A stretch of 64,000 bases of DNA from Lonsdalea britannica (lineage in GTDB: Bacteria; Pseudomonadota; Gammaproteobacteria; Enterobacterales; Enterobacteriaceae), in contig NZ_LUTN01000013.1 of the NCBI RefSeq assembly GCF_002111595.1, positions 55,980 to 119,979 of the forward strand, in the 5' to 3' direction. Shown here in pieces: positions 43,060-56,454 of the stretch. The translations under genes and the position numbers were made by a program. Every line of letters begins with the position of its first letter. The first letter of the stretch is position 1. The notes beneath the pieces are model-generated. The model did no database searches. It saw only the letters and a list, made by a program, of their open reading frames with translations, and was not told the origin of the DNA.

Positions 43060-45810
43060 TTAATCGGAAAGGTATTGTCTTGCGGCCTTTTCGACATGGG
43101 CCATTTCGTCCAGCAGCTCCAGCCATTCCGGCTCTAAGGCCTCCGCCGTGACGCCGCGCCGCAACTGCTGTTCCAGATACGCGCAATGCTGTTTGAGGCG
43201 AGGCACGCCGCTATAGCTACAACTGCCGTGGAGTTTGTGAATGGTATCCAGTAGCGATTCCTGATGCTGTCCGTCCAGCTGCGATTCAATTTGCGGACGC
43301 ACCTGAGCCAGAAAATCCAACAGCATTTTCAGCAAATCGCGCGCCAGCTCCGGTTTATTAGCAGCCTGCTGCTGCGCCAGCGCCCAGTCGAGCGACACGG
43401 CTTCTCCGGCGTCGTCGGCCGGGGTGATCTCCGGCTCGCGCACGTGCCTGCGCAGCACGCTGTACAGCATCTTTTCATCAATCGGTTTGGACAGATAGTC
43501 GTCCATACCTGACTGGAGAAACTGTTCCCGTTCGCCGTGCATGACCTGCGCGGTAACCGCGATGATGGGCGTCTCCTTGTGATTCGGCAACTGGCGGATC
43601 AGCTCGCTGGCATGCAGACCATCCATCCCCGGCATTTGGATATCCATCAGTATCACGTTCAAATCGTTTTGCCTGGCTTGCTCTACCGCTTCCGCACCGC
43701 TTTCGCACAGGATGATGTCGTCCACCAGCTCTTCCAGCAGCGTGCCGATCAGCTTGAGGTTGGCCAGATTGTCGTCCACCGCCATCACCCGTAACGGTAG
43801 TCGCGGCGTTTCCTGTTTAGGACGAAGCTCCAACTCGCTACTGTTCGCATAGCTGCACTGGAACAGGTTAGTGTCCTGCAACAGCGGCAACAGACGTGCG
43901 GAGGTGATGGGTTTGCTCAGGCAGGCATGGACGCCCAGCGATTTCAGCTGTTCCGCATCCATCTGCGCCAGACTGGGCAGGGCGAGAATGACGCAGGGCG
44001 CGCGACGGCAAAGGTTGTGGATCTTGGGCGTGAAGTCCAGCAGCGTATTGCGATAATGGACGGGAATGCCCATCAGCAGAATATCGAACTTTTGCGCTGG
44101 CAATTGCTCGGTCGTGGGGCTGTAGCTGACGGCCAGCGGCGTTCGTCTCAATACATCCAGCGTCGCCTGCGCGGCGGCGGAGTTGGCTTCGACATAGGCC
44201 AGTTTTTTCCCTTGCAGCATATCGAAGTAGTTGTTGAGCACGGCGGGGTGCGGATTGAGCTGCAGATTCAGCGTACACCAGAAGGTCGACCCCTTATCGG
44301 GCACGCTGTGAAAGCGAATATTACCGCCCATTTCCTGCACCAGCCTCTGGGTAATCACCAGACCCAGCCCCGTACCGCCATGTCGACGGGAAATGCTGGT
44401 ATCAGCCTGTCGAAAGGCTTGAAACAGCTGGGTTTGCTGCGTTTCATCAATCCCGATGCCGGTATCTTTGATCTGGATTTCCAACTGCGCCTGCTGGTGT
44501 AGCTGGGATCGTTTTTCCACGCGAATATCAATGTTGCCGCGCTCCGTAAATTTAATCGCGTTACCCAGCAGGTTGGTGACGATTTGCTGGATGCGCAACG
44601 GATCGCCGATAAACTGCTCCGGCACATCGCGCTGAATATTCAGCGTCAGCTCCAGCCCTTTCTCGTGCGCGGTATGTGCGAGCAGTATCACCATTTCATC
44701 CAGCGTGTTGTGCAGAGAGAAAGGGATGTGCTCCAGCACCAGCTTGCCGGCTTCCAGTTTAGAGAAGTCCAGAACGTCGTTGATGATGTTCAGCAGGTTG
44801 TTGGCCGAGCGTTCAATGGTGTGCAGGTAGTCTTGCTGCGTAGGCGTCAGCTGGGTTTTTAGCGTTTGCCGGGTGAAGCCGATCACGCCGTTGAGCGGCG
44901 TGCGCAGCTCATGCGACATATTGGCGAGAAACTCGGACTTGATGCGGGCGGCTTCCTGAGCGCGCTTCTTGGCCAAATCCAGCTCGACGTTCTGGATTTC
45001 CATCTGTTCCAGCGTTTCTCTCAGGTCGTAGGTAGCCTGATCGATATTCTGCTGCATCTCTTCATGGTAGGCGGTCAGCGACATCGCCATGGAGTTGATG
45101 CCGTTTTTCAGCATATGCAGCTCGCCGAGCATTTTGCCTTCTACCCGGCTGTCCAACTGGCCGCGGCGGATACGGTCGACGGTATCCACCATATTGCCGA
45201 TGGGCGTGGTGACGTCCCGCATCAGGCGATAGGCGAAAAGCAGCGCGCATCCCAGACTCATCAGCAACAGCAGGGTCGCCAGACCAATTTCCCGGTACTG
45301 CTGCAGTTCGATGTTGTCCAGATTCAGCGCAATAGCGACGTAGCCGACCGGCGCGAAGCGGCCACTATTGTGGGGGAGCGCCGGGGCCAATTCTTCCTCT
45401 GTCAGCAGCGGCATTCGCATGATGAGATGATTGTCGCGTTCGAAAATCTGTAGCGTATCCGGCACCGGCGATCCTTCCGGCAGCGCGAGAATATTGTTGA
45501 TATCGCGGGAGTAGGTGCTGACTAAAGGGTGGTGATGCGTATCGAAAACGCTGATGGCGCGAACCACATCGGCATGGCGGCGATGCAGTCGATGCACCAG
45601 CTGGCGCAACGTTTCCGGTTGATGCTGGGCGATCGCGAAGGCGCTGTTGATCGCTAGCGGTTCAATAATGCTGCTGCCGGCTTCCGTCAGCTGATCCTGC
45701 AATTGATTATAACGGTGAATAATGAAGAAGCCGCTGAGCAGCAGTCCCACCAGTAGCGTGGGCGCCAGAATCAGAATCATCATTCGTGCACGCAGACTGT
45801 ATTTGGTCAT
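43060..45810 (-). CDS. barA: Hybrid sensor histidine kinase BarA (GacS family)
   Basis: Sensor kinase of the BarA-UvrY (GacS-GacA) system that controls Csr/Rsm small RNAs and, in plant pathogens, virulence enzymes. 916 residues (918 in E. coli). Membrane helices lie near 10-30 and 175-195, with a periplasmic loop between. HAMP covers about 195-250. His300 in [11 protein letters not shown] is the phosphorylation site. The ATPase domain has [14 protein letters not shown] degenerate first receiver is followed by a full one with [15 protein letters not shown]-terminal HPt domain has [11 protein letters not shown]. UvrY is not in the window. It is divergent from rlmD as in E. coli. Confidence 0.96.
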   Translation of the reverse strand: MTKYSLRARMMILILAPTLLVGLLLSGFFIIHRYNQLQDQLTEAGSSIIEPLAINSAFAIAQHQPETLRQLVHRLHRRHADVVRAISVFDTHHHPLVSTYSRDINNILALPEGSPVPDTLQIFERDNHLIMRMPLLTEEELAPALPHNSGRFAPVGYVAIALNLDNIELQQYREIGLATLLLLMSLGCALLFAYRLMRDVTTPIGNMVDTVDRIRRGQLDSRVEGKMLGELHMLKNGINSMAMSLTAYHEEMQQNIDQATYDLRETLEQMEIQNVELDLAKKRAQEAARIKSEFLANMSHELRTPLNGVIGFTRQTLKTQLTPTQQDYLHTIERSANNLLNIINDVLDFSKLEAGKLVLEHIPFSLHNTLDEMVILLAHTAHEKGLELTLNIQRDVPEQFIGDPLRIQQIVTNLLGNAIKFTERGNIDIRVEKRSQLHQQAQLEIQIKDTGIGIDETQQTQLFQAFRQADTSISRRHGGTGLGLVITQRLVQEMGGNIRFHSVPDKGSTFWCTLNLQLNPHPAVLNNYFDMLQGKKLAYVEANSAAAQATLDVLRRTPLAVSYSPTTEQLPAQKFDILLMGIPVHYRNTLLDFTPKIHNLCRRAPCVILALPSLAQMDAEQLKSLGVHACLSKPITSARLLPLLQDTNLFQCSYANSSELELRPKQETPRLPLRVMAVDDNLANLKLIGTLLEELVDDIILCESGAEAVEQARQNDLNVILMDIQMPGMDGLHASELIRQLPNHKETPIIAVTAQVMHGEREQFLQSGMDDYLSKPIDEKMLYSVLRRHVREPEITPADDAGEAVSLDWALAQQQAANKPELARDLLKMLLDFLAQVRPQIESQLDGQHQESLLDTIHKLHGSCSYSGVPRLKQHCAYLEQQLRRGVTAEALEPEWLELLDEMAHVEKAARQYLSD

Positions 45811-45871
45811 GGGGGTCCAATGTGGGAGAATTGAGGCTGATTAATCCGTTAATACATGACATCACACTTAT

Positions 45872-47199
45872 ATGGCGCAATTCTACTCCCCAAAACGGCG
45901 TGTGACGACCCGTCAACGCATCACCGTGTCGGTCAATGACCTCGACCCGTTCGGTCAAGGCGTGGCGCGTCATCAGGGGAAAACGATCTTCATCGCCGGC
46001 GCGTTGCCGGGGGAACAGGCCGAAGTCCAGGTGACCGAGGATAAAAAACAGTTTTCCCGGGCGAGCCTGAAGCAGCTGCTGAGCAAAAGCGAAGAACGGG
46101 TCGATCCACGCTGCCCGCATTACAACGTCTGCGGCGGCTGTCAGCAGCAACATGCCAGTCAGTCGTTGCAGGAGCGCAGTAAATCCAGCGCGCTGATACG
46201 GCTGATGGAGAGAGAAACAGGGGGGACCGTCCCCTCTCCAGACGTCATTAGCGGCCCGGCCTATGCCTACCGACGTCGCGCCCGGCTTGGGTTATACTTT
46301 CAGGCTAAATCACAGCGATTGCAGATGGGGTATCGCCAGGCGGCTTCGCACGATCTGGTGGATGTGCGTCACTGTCCGATACTGTGCTCCGAGCTGGAAG
46401 CGCTGCTGACGCCGCTGCACGAGTGCCTTAGCGGTCTTCAGGCCAAAAGACGCCTCGGCCATGTCGAGTTGGTGCTCGCTGACGAAGGGCCGCTGGTGAT
46501 TCTGCGTCACCTCGACCCGCTTGGCGACGCAGACCGTCAGGCGCTGCTGACGCTAGCGCGCGAGCGGTCAATATCGCTGTTTCTCGCCGGTGAGACAGAC
46601 ACGCTGGAGTGTCTGCACGGCGACATGCCGTCATACCGAATTGACGACCTTTCCCTGGCCTTCAGTCCGCGGGACTTCATTCAGGTGAACGACGTCATCA
46701 ATCGGCAAATGGTCAGTCAGACGTTGTCCTGGCTGGACGTACAGCCGCAGGACCGCGTGCTTGACCTGTTTTGCGGTATGGGCAATTTTACGCTGCCGCT
46801 GGCCCGGCGGGCCGCCGACGTCGTCGGCGTGGAAGGCGTGCCGGCGTTGGTGGCCAAGGGACAGGAAAATGCCCGACGCAACGGTTTATCCAACGCCGAA
46901 TTCTTTCATCATAACCTGGAAGAGGACGTCACCCGGCAGCCGTGGGCATCGCAGGGGTTCAACAAAATTGTGCTCGATCCGGCCCGCGCCGCGCGCCGGG
47001 CGTGATGTCTCACATCGTGAAACTGGCGCCTGAGCGCGTGGTCTACATATCCTGCAACCCGACCACGCTGGCGCGAGACAGCAAAGTGCTATTGGCCGCT
47101 GGCTATCGCCTGGCGCGGATAGCGATGCTGGATATGTTTCCACACACCGGGCATCTTGAATCCATGGCGTTGTTCCTGCCCGGCGCCGGTGATCGGTAA
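45872..47199 (+). CDS. rlmD: 23S rRNA (uracil-1939-C5) methyltransferase RlmD (frameshift near 46991)
   Basis: Methylates U1939 of 23S rRNA. An N-terminal TRAM domain precedes the iron-sulfur cysteines Cys81, Cys87 and Cys90 in [10 protein letters not shown], with the fourth at HCPIL. The methyltransferase domain has [14 protein letters not shown] and, after the break, the catalytic motif [10 protein letters not shown]. The first frame ends at 47005; one G restored near 46991 (GCCGCGCG to GCCGGCGCG) reads DPARAGAPGVM, close to the family text. The repaired length is about 442 residues (433 in E. coli). The next gene is relA at 15 bases. Confidence 0.93.
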
Positions 47200-47214
47200 A
47201 GAAAGGGAGAATTT

Positions 47215-49446
47215 ATGGTTGCGGTAAGAAGTGCACATTTAAATACCGAAGGCGAATTCGAACCCGATGTGTGGATCGCGTCTTTGGGGATCGCCAACCA
47301 GCAGTCATGCGAGCGCCTGAAAGAAACCTGGCGCTACTGTGAACAGCAGACGAAAGATCATCCGGATGCGCTGCTGTTGCTGTGGCGCGGCATCGAAATG
47401 GTGGAGATCCTCTCCACCCTGAGCATGGATAACGATAGCCTACGGGCGGCCATGCTGTTCCCGCTGGTGAAAGCGGACGTCGTCAAAGAAGAAACACTGA
47501 AAGACGCGTTCGGCCAGAACATTGCCAATCTGGTGCACGGCGTCAGAGATATGGATGCAATCCGCCAGCTAAAGGCGACGCAGCACGACTCCGTCGCCTC
47601 GGAGCAGGTGGATAACATCCGGCGGATGCTGCTGGCGATGGTGGAAGATTTCCGCTGCGTCGTCATCAAACTGGCGGAACGCATCGCCCACCTGCGCGAA
47701 GTGAAGGATGCCCCGGAAGAAGAACGGGTGTTGGCGGCGAAAGAGTGTACCAACATCTATGCGCCGTTGGCGAACCGGCTGGGCATCGGTCAATTGAAGT
47801 GGGAGCTGGAAGATTTCTGCTTTCGCTATCTGCATCCCGAAGAGTACAAACGCATCGCCAGCCTGCTGCATGAGCGGCGCATCGATCGCGAACAGTATAT
47901 TGACGATTTCGTGACCAGCCTGCGTCAGGCGATGGAAAAAGACGGGCTGAAAGCCGATGTCTACGGCCGCCCGAAACACATCTATAGCATCTGGCGCAAG
48001 ATGCAGAAAAAATCCCTGTCGTTCGACGAACTGTTCGACGTCCGCGCCGTGCGGATCGTGGTGGAGCGTCTGCAAGACTGCTACGCCGCGCTAGGGATCG
48101 TACATACCCACTATCGCCATCTGCCGGATGAGTTCGACGATTACGTGGCGAACCCGAAACCCAATGGTTATCAGTCCATTCACACAGTGGTGCTGGGGCC
48201 GCGCGGTAAAACGCTCGAAATCCAGATCCGTACCCGCGACATGCATGAGAACTCCGAGCTGGGCGTCGCCGCGCACTGGAAGTATAAAGAAGGCGCATCG
48301 ACCACCAGCCGATCGGGTTACGAGGGGCGGATCGCTTGGCTGCGTAAGCTGCTGGCCTGGCAGGAGGAGATGGCGGATTCGGACGAAATGCTGGACGAAG
48401 TGCGCAGTCAGGTCTTCGACGATCGCGTCTATGTCTTTACGCCGAAAGGCGATGTCATCGATCTGCCAACCGGTTCGACGCCGCTGGATTTCGCTTATCA
48501 CATTCATAGTGATATCGGGCACCGCTGCATCGGCGCCAAGGTGGGCGGCCGCATCGTACCGTTTACCTATCAGCTGCAAATGGGCGACCAGATAGAAGTT
48601 ATCACCCAGAAACAGCCGAACCCGAGCCGGGACTGGCTGAATCCGAATCTGGGCTATGTCACCACTAGCCGCGGGCGTTCCAAGATCCACAACTGGTTCC
48701 GTAAACAGGATCGCGATAAAAACATCCTGGCGGGCAAACAGATCCTCGACAACGAGCTGGAAAATCTGGGTCTGAGCCAGAAGATGGCGGAGAAGCTGTT
48801 GCTCCCGCGTTACAACATCAATTCGATGGACGAGTTTCTGGCCGGGATTGGCGGCGGCGACATTCGCCTGAATCAGGTCGTCAATTTCTTGCAGTCCAAG
48901 GTTAATCAGCCGAGCGCGGAAGAGCAGGATCGTGAAGCGCTGCGCCAACTCACCCAGAAGACGCCTGCGCCGACGCGTGCCAGCAAAGACAATGGGCGTG
49001 TCGTGGTGGAAGGCGTCGGCAACCTGATGCATCACATCGCTCGCTGCTGCCAGCCGATCCCCGGCGACGATATCGTCGGCTTCATCACCAAAGGACGCGG
49101 GATCTCTATCCATCGGGCGGACTGCGAACAGCTGGACGAGCTGCGTGGTCATGCGCCGGAGCGCGTGGTGGATGCGGTCTGGGGGGAAAGTTACTCCAGC
49201 GGATACTCGCTGGTGGTGCGTGTCACCGCCAACGACCGCAGCGGCTTGTTGCGCGACATCACGACGATTCTCGCCAACGAGAAGGTCAACGTGCTTGGCG
49301 TCTCCAGCCGCAGCGATGTCAAACAGCAGCTCGCGACGATCGATATGGAAATCGAGATCTACAACCTGCAGGTGCTGGGCCGGGTTCTGGCCAAGCTGAA
49401 TCAGCTCCCTGATGTGATTGACGCGCGTCGTCAGCAGGGCAACTGA
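47215..49446 (+). CDS. relA: GTP pyrophosphokinase RelA
   Basis: Ribosome-associated (p)ppGpp synthetase that responds to uncharged tRNA. 743 residues (744 in E. coli). Domains in order: inactive HD-like hydrolase region, synthetase (FDVRAVRIVVERLQDCY and GYQSIHTVVLG), TGS (VYVFTPKGDVIDLPTGSTP), helical and zinc-finger/conserved-cysteine region (HIARCCQPIPGD) and the C-terminal ACT domain. AAGGGAGAA precedes the ATG. Upstream rlmD and downstream mazG are as in E. coli. It has no frameshift. Confidence 0.97.
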   Translation: MVAVRSAHLNTEGEFEPDVWIASLGIANQQSCERLKETWRYCEQQTKDHPDALLLLWRGIEMVEILSTLSMDNDSLRAAMLFPLVKADVVKEETLKDAFGQNIANLVHGVRDMDAIRQLKATQHDSVASEQVDNIRRMLLAMVEDFRCVVIKLAERIAHLREVKDAPEEERVLAAKECTNIYAPLANRLGIGQLKWELEDFCFRYLHPEEYKRIASLLHERRIDREQYIDDFVTSLRQAMEKDGLKADVYGRPKHIYSIWRKMQKKSLSFDELFDVRAVRIVVERLQDCYAALGIVHTHYRHLPDEFDDYVANPKPNGYQSIHTVVLGPRGKTLEIQIRTRDMHENSELGVAAHWKYKEGASTTSRSGYEGRIAWLRKLLAWQEEMADSDEMLDEVRSQVFDDRVYVFTPKGDVIDLPTGSTPLDFAYHIHSDIGHRCIGAKVGGRIVPFTYQLQMGDQIEVITQKQPNPSRDWLNPNLGYVTTSRGRSKIHNWFRKQDRDKNILAGKQILDNELENLGLSQKMAEKLLLPRYNINSMDEFLAGIGGGDIRLNQVVNFLQSKVNQPSAEEQDREALRQLTQKTPAPTRASKDNGRVVVEGVGNLMHHIARCCQPIPGDDIVGFITKGRGISIHRADCEQLDELRGHAPERVVDAVWGESYSSGYSLVVRVTANDRSGLLRDITTILANEKVNVLGVSSRSDVKQQLATIDMEIEIYNLQVLGRVLAKLNQLPDVIDARRQQGN

Positions 49447-49511
49447 GCCGCAGTCCGATAACCTGGGCGGGCCCGTTGCCCGCCCATTTTTTGCCTTAAC
49501 CAGGAAACGTT

Positions 49512-50306
49512 ATGTCCTCATCCATCTCCCGACTGCTCAACGTTATGACGCAGCTGCGCGATCCGCAGAGCGGTTGCCCGTGGGATCGCAAGCAAACCTT
49601 CGATTCGATTGTTCCCTATACGCTGGAAGAAACCTACGAAGTGCTGGACGCCATTCGCCGTAAGGATTTCGACGATCTGCGCAGCGAGCTGGGCGACCTG
49701 CTGTTTCAGGTGGTGTTCTACGCCCAGATGGCGCAGGAGCAGGGGCTTTTCGATTTCTCCGACGTTTGCGACGCTATCAGCGACAAACTGGAGCGGCGTC
49801 ATCCGCATATCTTTGCCGGGGCCGACGCGCCGACTGCGGATGACGCCCTGAAAAACTGGGAGCAGACCAAGTCTAAAGAGAGAGCTGAAAAGGCGCTTCA
49901 TTCACAGGTCGACGACATTCCGGAAGCGTTGCCTGCGCTGATGCAGGCGCAAAAAATTCAGCAGCGTTGCTCGGCGGTCGGGTTTGACTGGAAGACGCTG
50001 GGCCCGGTTGTCGATAAGCTGTACGAAGAGATCGATGAGGTCATGTACGAGGCGAAACAGGCGGTGGTGGATCAGGATCGCCTGGGGGAAGAGCTGGGCG
50101 ATATGTTCTTCGCCGCGGTCAATCTATCGCGACATTTGGGCCATAAAGCGGAAATCACACTGCAGGACGCAAATCGTAAATTTTGCCGCCGTTTTCGTCA
50201 GGTAGAGCAAATCATTAGTGAAAAAGGGAAAACACTTTCTGAAGCCAGTCTTGAGGAAATGGAGGCCGCCTGGCAGCAGGTAAAACGTGAAGAAAAAGGA
50301 CATTAA
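49512..50306 (+). CDS. mazG: Nucleoside triphosphate pyrophosphohydrolase MazG
   Basis: Hydrolyses all NTPs and dNTPs to monophosphates, and lowers (p)ppGpp levels in E. coli. 264 residues (263 in E. coli) with two MazG domains: residues about 15-110 (CPWDRKQTFDSIVPYTLEE, then the EExxD-type helix DLRSELGDLLFQVVFYAQ) and about 150-235 (KLYEEIDEVMYEAKQ and EELGDMFFAAVNLSRH). The second domain holds the active site. AGGAAAC lies before the ATG. It follows relA, as in E. coli, where a mazEF toxin pair lies between; no such pair is here. Confidence 0.95.
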   Translation: MSSSISRLLNVMTQLRDPQSGCPWDRKQTFDSIVPYTLEETYEVLDAIRRKDFDDLRSELGDLLFQVVFYAQMAQEQGLFDFSDVCDAISDKLERRHPHIFAGADAPTADDALKNWEQTKSKERAEKALHSQVDDIPEALPALMQAQKIQQRCSAVGFDWKTLGPVVDKLYEEIDEVMYEAKQAVVDQDRLGEELGDMFFAAVNLSRHLGHKAEITLQDANRKFCRRFRQVEQIISEKGKTLSEASLEEMEAAWQQVKREEKGH

Positions 50307-50515
50307 GGGATTTTAGGTCTGAAATGGCTGATAATTCACATATTTTGATTTATCAGTATGATTTTTCAGGAAGATGTTTCGCCGCTATTCCGCAAGGTAG
50401 CGGCGGTCATGGACAGGATGTCTATCCGATATTTGGCAAAACGAACATTTGTGGCGCCCATCAGGTTCGGGTATACTACTTTCCCGTCTTGGTCTTCCAT
50501 CATCCTTAAACCTAA

Positions 50516-52168
<1,653 letters not shown>

Positions 52169-52215
52169 GGTTTTGTCAGCAACGCGCGTCCCAAGGTCGC
52201 GCGTTGTTCGTCTGA

Positions 52216-53550
<1,335 letters not shown>

Positions 53551-53568
53551 TCGCCCCCTTTCTTCTCA

Positions 53569-53653
53569 GGAGTCTGACGCCGAATAGCGTTCAGACTCCG
53601 GTAGGATTGAAAATAAATCCGGAAGCGTGTCATGCGCCTCCGGATTTTTTTTT
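53569..53653 (+). terminator. Double hairpin and terminator after eno
   Basis: A first stem GGAGTCTGA (53569-53577) / TCAGACTCC (53591-53599) is followed by AAATCCGGA (53615-53623) / TCCGGATTT (53639-53647), which runs into nine Ts. The second is a strong rho-independent terminator. Confidence 0.9.
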
Positions 53654-53857
53654 GCCTGTGTCAGAAGCCCGCTTGGGCACGAGATGTTTTCGCCGATCGG
53701 CTTTCCTGAACAAAGACTTCCTCTTTCATGCCTTTCTCAACGCGATAACCCGCCGCTGTCGTCATGCCGTCAGCCTTGAGTAAAGGAGCGAATGAAAAGG
53801 TGAAGAGGAGGAGGGGGGATATGGCAGGGAGAGCGTACTCCCTGCCGTGGCGTCGTA
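53654..53857. other. Short convergent intergenic region after eno
   Basis: The rest of the 307-base gap between eno and the convergent metallo-hydrolase. Nothing recognisable; a plus-strand frame from 53764 is antisense to the hydrolase and has no family motif. Confidence 0.5.
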
Positions 53858-54844
53858 TTACTGTCCTGCCAGCCCGGACAGACTGTAGTTGGCCGGAACC
53901 CAGCGATAGCCGTTCGGCTTGCCATCACTGTCTTTCAGCACTTTGACGTGGCCCAGTCCGGGGAAGCTGATGTGCGCGCCCGCGACCCAGTAACCTTTAT
54001 CAGCGGCATCGGCCAGAATGGAAGCGCGATTTTTCGCAGCGGTATCCATATCAGAGTCGAAGCTGATCGTGGTTGCCGGCAACGAGAACTGAACGGCGGC
54101 GGCGTGAATGATATCGCCCCATACCAGCAGCTTGGCGCCATCGCTGTCTACCCACAGTCCGGAGTGTCCCGGCGTATGTCCGGCTAGCGGCAGGGCGGTG
54201 ATCCCCGGCACGATCCGATCGTTGCCGCTATACACTTTCATTTTCTTCGCGGCATTGATGACCTGAAACGTATTTTGTGCCAGCTGGAAAGCCTCTTTGC
54301 CGTCGGCTGGCGCTTTTTGCAGGTTCGCTTCACTCAGCCAGTAATCTCTGTCTGTTTTGCTGATGTAGACCGCGGCATTGGGGAAGGTCGGTTTGCCGTT
54401 GGTCAGCAGCCCGCCGATATGATCGCCATGCAGGTGAGTCAGGATCACGGTATCGACCTGATCCGGACGGTAACCGGCGGCTTTCAAATTACCCAGAAGG
54501 CGGCCCACCGGCGCGCCTGCTTTTTCGCCGTTGCCGGTATCGATCAGAACCAGATTTTTGCCGGTATTGATTAGGAAGGTATTAACGGACGTTTCGACGG
54601 CGGAGGCGTCCAGCGCGTCATCTGCCAGCTTTTGTTTAATGATATCAGCCGGAGTGCGAGCCAGCAGCGTTCCCATCGGCATCGTAAATGTGCCATCCGA
54701 GAGCGCAGTCACTTCAAATTGCCCCAGCATCAGTCGGTAGTAGCCCGGCTGGGTTTTCACCTGTGGGACGGCTTGGGCATTCACCATCGCGGGAACGGCG
54801 AACAGCGTCATTAAACACAACGTCAGAGATTTCAGCGAACTCAT
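53858..54844 (-). CDS. Periplasmic metallo-beta-lactamase-fold hydrolase, methyl parathion hydrolase-like
   Basis: Exported MBL-fold hydrolase of 328 residues. A signal peptide ends near AMVNAQA (about residue 23). The zinc site is complete: THLHGDH (His137, His139, Asp141, His142), GHTPGH (His223), GDII (Asp244) and AGAHISFPG (His291). Residues after the signal (GYYRLMLGQFEVTALSDGT) and SGNDRIVPGI closely resemble what I know of methyl parathion hydrolase of Pseudomonas/Ochrobactrum, down to the final RWVPANYS. The native substrate is unknown; lactone or ester hydrolysis is as likely as organophosphate hydrolysis. AAGGAA precedes the ATG. It is not part of the E. coli order between eno and queE, so it was gained here or lost there. 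Confidence 0.82.
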   Translation of the reverse strand: MSSLKSLTLCLMTLFAVPAMVNAQAVPQVKTQPGYYRLMLGQFEVTALSDGTFTMPMGTLLARTPADIIKQKLADDALDASAVETSVNTFLINTGKNLVLIDTGNGEKAGAPVGRLLGNLKAAGYRPDQVDTVILTHLHGDHIGGLLTNGKPTFPNAAVYISKTDRDYWLSEANLQKAPADGKEAFQLAQNTFQVINAAKKMKVYSGNDRIVPGITALPLAGHTPGHSGLWVDSDGAKLLVWGDIIHAAAVQFSLPATTISFDSDMDTAAKNRASILADAADKGYWVAGAHISFPGLGHVKVLKDSDGKPNGYRWVPANYSLSGLAGQ

Positions 54845-55026
54845 GTCTTTCGTTCCTTGTAGTTTTCGGGTTTTTACTGGGTAAAGCCTAGCACTAAATG
54901 GCGATTATTAACCGGACATGAGCGATGACTCAATCGAAACCTATCCGGCTCATGACGACGGTTGTTTGGCGACGCATCGACGATCTGCGATAATGATCTT
55001 TTACGCAACCGCTACAGTGGAAAAAC

Positions 55027-55698
55027 ATGCAGTACCCGATTAACGAAATGTTCCAGACCTTACAGGGAGAGGGCTATTTTACCGGCGTTCCCGCGGTGTT
55101 TATCCGTTTACAGGGATGCCCGGTGGGGTGCAGCTGGTGTGATACCAAACATACCTGGGAGAAGCGCCCGGAGCGGGAAATTCCGCTAAAGCAGATCGTC
55201 GATAAAACGACGGAGAGCGATGCCTGGGGCTCGGCCAGCGTGGAGGATATCGTTGGCCATATGACGCGGCTGGGCTATACCGCCCGGCATGTGGTGATCA
55301 CCGGCGGCGAGCCTTGTATCCACGATCTGACGACGCTGACTCAGCGACTGGAAGCGTTGGGTTTCAGTACACAAATCGAAACCAGCGGGACGCACGAAAT
55401 CCGCTGCTCAACCCACTGCTGGGTTACGGTCTCTCCAAAGGTAAATATGCGCGGCGGAATGGTCGTCATCGATCAGGCCCTGCAGCGGGCGGATGAGATT
55501 AAACATCCGGTGGCGCGGGAGCGTGATATCGAAACGTTGGATACGCTGTTAAACCGGTTGGATGATGATAAGGCGCGGGTCATCGCGTTACAGCCTATCA
55601 GCCAGAAAGAAGAAGCGACTCGGTTGTGCATTGCTACCTGCATAGCGCGCAACTGGCGTTTATCCATGCAGACCCACAAGTACCTGAACATAGCCTGA
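55027..55698 (+). CDS. queE: 7-carboxy-7-deazaguanine synthase QueE
   Basis: Radical SAM enzyme making 7-carboxy-7-deazaguanine on the path to queuosine in tRNA. 223 residues, the E. coli length. The iron-sulfur cysteines are Cys31, Cys35 and Cys38 in GCPVGCSWCDT; the SAM region is VVITGGEPCIHD. It starts MQYPINEMFQTLQGEG. In some bacteria QueE also affects cell division under stress. It is convergent with queD, which makes its substrate. Confidence 0.96.
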   Translation: MQYPINEMFQTLQGEGYFTGVPAVFIRLQGCPVGCSWCDTKHTWEKRPEREIPLKQIVDKTTESDAWGSASVEDIVGHMTRLGYTARHVVITGGEPCIHDLTTLTQRLEALGFSTQIETSGTHEIRCSTHCWVTVSPKVNMRGGMVVIDQALQRADEIKHPVARERDIETLDTLLNRLDDDKARVIALQPISQKEEATRLCIATCIARNWRLSMQTHKYLNIA

Positions 55699-55738
55699 CG
55701 ACGACCTGACCGGTGCGTCCGTGCGGGTCAGGCGACGA

Positions 55739-56104
55739 TTATTCCTCTCCCCGATATACGCAGCCCGCTGTACAGGTTTCTTTGACCCGGACGGCGGTCA
55801 GCAGCGGCAGTATCGGTTTCAATCTCTGCCAAATCCACTGAGCCAGAATTTCACTGGTCGGGTTTTCCAGCCCAGGAATTTCATTCAGATAGTGGTGATC
55901 TAACTGCTCCCAGATCGGACGAGAGATGGCTTTCAGTTCGGCAAAATCCATCACCCAGCCGGTATAGGCATCGACTTCGCCGGTAATTTCCAGTCGAACC
56001 ATAAATGAGTGGCCATGCAGCCGGCCACATTTGTGTCCGTCTGGAACATGGGGAAGCCGATGAGCGGCTTCAAACTGAAAATCTTTAAACAGCATGGTTG
56101 GCAT
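55739..56104 (-). CDS. queD: 6-carboxy-tetrahydropterin synthase QueD
   Basis: Makes 6-carboxy-5,6,7,8-tetrahydropterin from dihydroneopterin triphosphate, the second step of queuosine synthesis, and feeds QueE. 121 residues from ATG 56104, exactly the E. coli length. Zinc ligands lie in FEAAHRL and [21 protein letters not shown] and [16 protein letters not shown] are conserved. The longer frame from 56119 adds five residues only. Both que genes are kept in the enterobacterial position next to the cys genes. Confidence 0.96.
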   Translation of the reverse strand: MPTMLFKDFQFEAAHRLPHVPDGHKCGRLHGHSFMVRLEITGEVDAYTGWVMDFAELKAISRPIWEQLDHHYLNEIPGLENPTSEILAQWIWQRLKPILPLLTAVRVKETCTAGCVYRGEE

Positions 56105-56454
56105 GACGGTGAATCTCATATGACCTGAAAAAACCGACGCATACTACCGGAAAGTGCGCCTTTGCGCTATTTTCCGCCGCAAAGAAGCGTAAATAGTAAT
56201 TTTTATCATTTGGTTTTCGACGCCGGCATTGGTTTTTTATTGTTAACAATCAGATGCTTATTCTATTTTTCGGCCTATATCACTTTTTGTGGTAAAGCGT
56301 ATATAAAAAACCCTTTAGTCATTTTGGTTATTTGATATTTCCATCATTTCTTTAATTGTTAAGATGGGGGTCGCTACCTTAATAACCCATTCAACTTTGT
56401 ACCGCACCAAATCGGCATTGGCGCCAGCGACCTGAACAAGGAAAACGTATCACA
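56105..56454. promoter_or_regulatory. AT-rich divergent region with the cysJIH promoter
   Basis: About 350 bases between queD and cysJ, rich in A and T at 56190-56400 against GC-rich genes on both sides. In E. coli the cysJIH promoter is activated by CysB, which binds such AT-rich DNA over 40-60 bases. A CysB site is therefore expected, but CysB has no sharp consensus that I can mark. Confidence 0.5.
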
